Source of the DNA: Gammaproteobacteria bacterium
Lineage (GTDB): Bacteria; Pseudomonadota; Gammaproteobacteria; PS1; Pseudothioglobaceae
Reading direction: 5' to 3'
DNA length: 7,164 bases
Assembly: GCA_003489145.1 (NCBI GenBank)
Contig: DNJI01000033.1
Coordinates: 1 to 7,164, forward strand
Part shown: piece by piece, positions 6,028 to 7,164 of the stretch
How positions within the stretch are numbered: the stretch's first letter is position 1
Layout: every line of letters begins with the position of its first letter
Translations under genes and position numbers: made by a program
The notes under the pieces: generated by a model
The model's input: the letters and a program-made list of their open reading frames with translations, nothing else
Database searches by the model: none
What the model was told of the DNA's origin: nothing

Positions 6028-7164
6028 GACTCCCCTGCAATGGTCATTTGGTTAACCAGTACTGAGCCAACTTTTAAATTACTACGCTGGTCAATATCTG
6101 TGCCTACGTGTTCAATACCGAGCAGCATGTCTTTTAAATTGCCAGCAATGGTGAGACCGGAAACAGGATATTGGATCTCACCATTTTCTACCCAAAAACC
6201 TAGGGCGCCTCGTGAATAATCACCGGTTGTTGCGTTCACACCTTGGCCCATGAGTTCGGTTACTACCAAACCCTTACCCATGGCTTTAATCATTGCTTCT
6301 AAGCCACCATCAAAATTAGCAGTTACGCTCACATTGTTGGTTCCACCTGCATTAGCGGTGGTTTTTAGGCCGAGCTGGTTGGCCGAATATTGCCCCATCA
6401 CATAGCTTTTAACTCGCCCGTCTTTAACAAAATATTGCTCACGTTTAAGTACACCATCACGATCAAAGGCCTTAGCACCGAGTGTCTTTTTCGCAAAGGG
6501 CTGTTCAAACAAACTTAAGCTTTCTGGAATGACAATTTGATCGATACTGTTTAATAAAAAAGTTGATTTTTTGTATTGTCTTGAACCACCTAAAGCGCCT
6601 AATAATTGAGCAAATAGTCCGCCTGATAAACGTGATGTAAAGATTACTGGACATTTTTGTGAAGGTAGTGACCGAGCCCCAAGTTTTTGTTGTGCCAATA
6701 GTGCCGCCTTCATACCTACTTGCTGTGGCGATTCCATATCATTTGCATCAAGCGCTGTGGTGTATTCGTAGGCCGTTTGCATATCATCATCGCGTTTTGC
6801 AATTAAAGAACAATTGAGCGAATGACGTGTGCTGCTTTGTGTGGCGATTAATCCATTAGAATTAGCATACAAGCCTTCGCCCTGAAAACTAGAAACTTCT
6901 GCACCTTCTGAATTATCAATTTCATTTTGCTCTAAAGCGATCTCTTCACAGGCTTTAGCTAAGTCAATACTGTGTTGCGCGTCTAAATCCCAGGGATGGT
7001 AAAGGTCTAAATCAGGCGCATCAAAGGCCATCAGATCTTTTGGCGCCAAGCCACTAAAAGGATCTTCTTGGGTGTACTTTGCAATCAAACAGGCGGATTC
7101 AATGGTTTTATTTAAACTGTCTTTACTCAGGTCAACACTCGATGCGTGACCTTTCTTTTGACCC
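6024..7164 (-). CDS. pmbA: PmbA/TldE, TldD-partner peptidase subunit, 5' end cut off by the window
   Basis: TldD and TldE (PmbA) form a cytosolic heterodimeric metallopeptidase that degrades unfolded peptides, matures microcin B17 and removes the antitoxin CcdA in E. coli. TldD carries the HExxxH metal site; TldE does not, and none is seen here. The frame is open to the right edge, giving 379 residues; E. coli PmbA has about 450, so roughly 70 N-terminal residues lie outside. A TTG at 7088 is not the start, because the upstream codons still match the family (KKGHASSVDLS against E. coli RKGSASSTDLS). Matches from the first complete codon: AFDAPDLDLYHP (46-57), SSTRHSL (110-116), KSTFLLNSI (199-207), VTELMGQGVNATTGDYSRG (301-319), GFWVENGEIQYPVS (322-335), LTIAGNLKDM (337-346). 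It is the first visible gene of a coupled pair with ubiI. Confidence 0.95.
   Translation of the reverse strand, partial: GQKKGHASSVDLSKDSLNKTIESACLIAKYTQEDPFSGLAPKDLMAFDAPDLDLYHPWDLDAQHSIDLAKACEEIALEQNEIDNSEGAEVSSFQGEGLYANSNGLIATQSSTRHSLNCSLIAKRDDDMQTAYEYTTALDANDMESPQQVGMKAALLAQQKLGARSLPSQKCPVIFTSRLSGGLFAQLLGALGGSRQYKKSTFLLNSIDQIVIPESLSLFEQPFAKKTLGAKAFDRDGVLKREQYFVKDGRVKSYVMGQYSANQLGLKTTANAGGTNNVSVTANFDGGLEAMIKAMGKGLVVTELMGQGVNATTGDYSRGALGFWVENGEIQYPVSGLTIAGNLKDMLLGIEHVGTDIDQRSNLKVGSVLVNQMTIAGES
6028..6043 (-). promoter_or_regulatory. Ribosome binding site of ubiI inside pmbA
   Basis: The minus strand reads GCAGGGGAGTC directly before the ubiI ATG at 6027. The purine run AGGGGAG is a fair anti-16S match, though only 2 nt separate it from the ATG. 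With the pmbA TGA overlapping the same ATG, it suggests that ribosomes finishing pmbA restart on ubiI. Confidence 0.5.

Noticed and set aside
5143..6219. Frames at 5143-5325 (plus), 5253-5513 (minus) and 5956-6219 (plus)
   Set aside because: They are shadows within ubiI and pmbA, with no independent support.
7086..7088. TTG as the start of pmbA
   Set aside because: The frame continues upstream to the window edge with clear PmbA similarity, so the true start lies outside the window.
1..7164. CRISPR arrays, insertion sequences, tRNAs, att sites, toxin-antitoxin or defence genes
   Set aside because: No regularly spaced repeats, terminal inverted repeats, transposase or defence domains were seen; nearly all sequence is accounted for by core genes and 6S RNA.

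Overview
The window looks like a chromosomal segment of an AT-rich gammaproteobacterium. Five of the seven protein genes have recognisable gammaproteobacterial relatives (AvtA, DbpA, 5-formyltetrahydrofolate cyclo-ligase, a UbiI-like ubiquinone hydroxylase, PmbA/TldE). A 6S RNA gene (ssrS) lies directly upstream of the cyclo-ligase gene fau/ygfA, a linkage typical of this class. An O2-dependent ubiquinone hydroxylase implies aerobic, ubiquinone-based respiration. The exported thioredoxin-fold protein recalls SoxW-type proteins of sulfur oxidisers, but that is too weak to name a genus. I see no mobile element, CRISPR array, tRNA, rRNA or phage gene, and the window reads as core genome.

Layout, left to right: (1) 1-1056, minus: avtA, running off the left edge. 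(2) 1057-1149: short AT-rich divergent promoter region. (3) 1150-1566, plus: a 138-residue protein I do not recognise. (4) 1563-2936, minus: dbpA, converging on the unknown gene so tightly that one TTAA palindrome supplies both stop codons. (5) 2973-4007, minus: an exported protein with two thioredoxin-like domains, 36 bp upstream of dbpA and probably transcribed with it. (6) 4008-4331: an intergenic region holding a minus-strand promoter for the thioredoxin gene, a plus-strand promoter, and the 6S RNA at about 4121-4297. (7) 4332-4886, plus: fau. (8) 4870-6027, minus: ubiI-like hydroxylase, overlapping fau tail to tail by 17 bp. (9) 6024-7164, minus: pmbA/tldE, missing its N-terminus at the right edge and overlapping the hydroxylase start by 4 bp (ATGA).

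The genes do not form one pathway. Three functional couplings are visible: 6S RNA with fau (one plus-strand unit, with a possible extra start signal just before fau), thioredoxin with dbpA (minus-strand unit), and pmbA with ubiI (translationally coupled minus-strand unit). A ubiI-type gene next to ssrS-fau recalls the E. coli neighbourhood (ubiI, ubiH, pepP, ygfB, zapA, ssrS, ygfA), but zapA is absent and a divergent thioredoxin gene occupies its place. The least explained items are the unknown 138-residue protein and the double-thioredoxin protein. I found no convincing evidence of a wholly new system.
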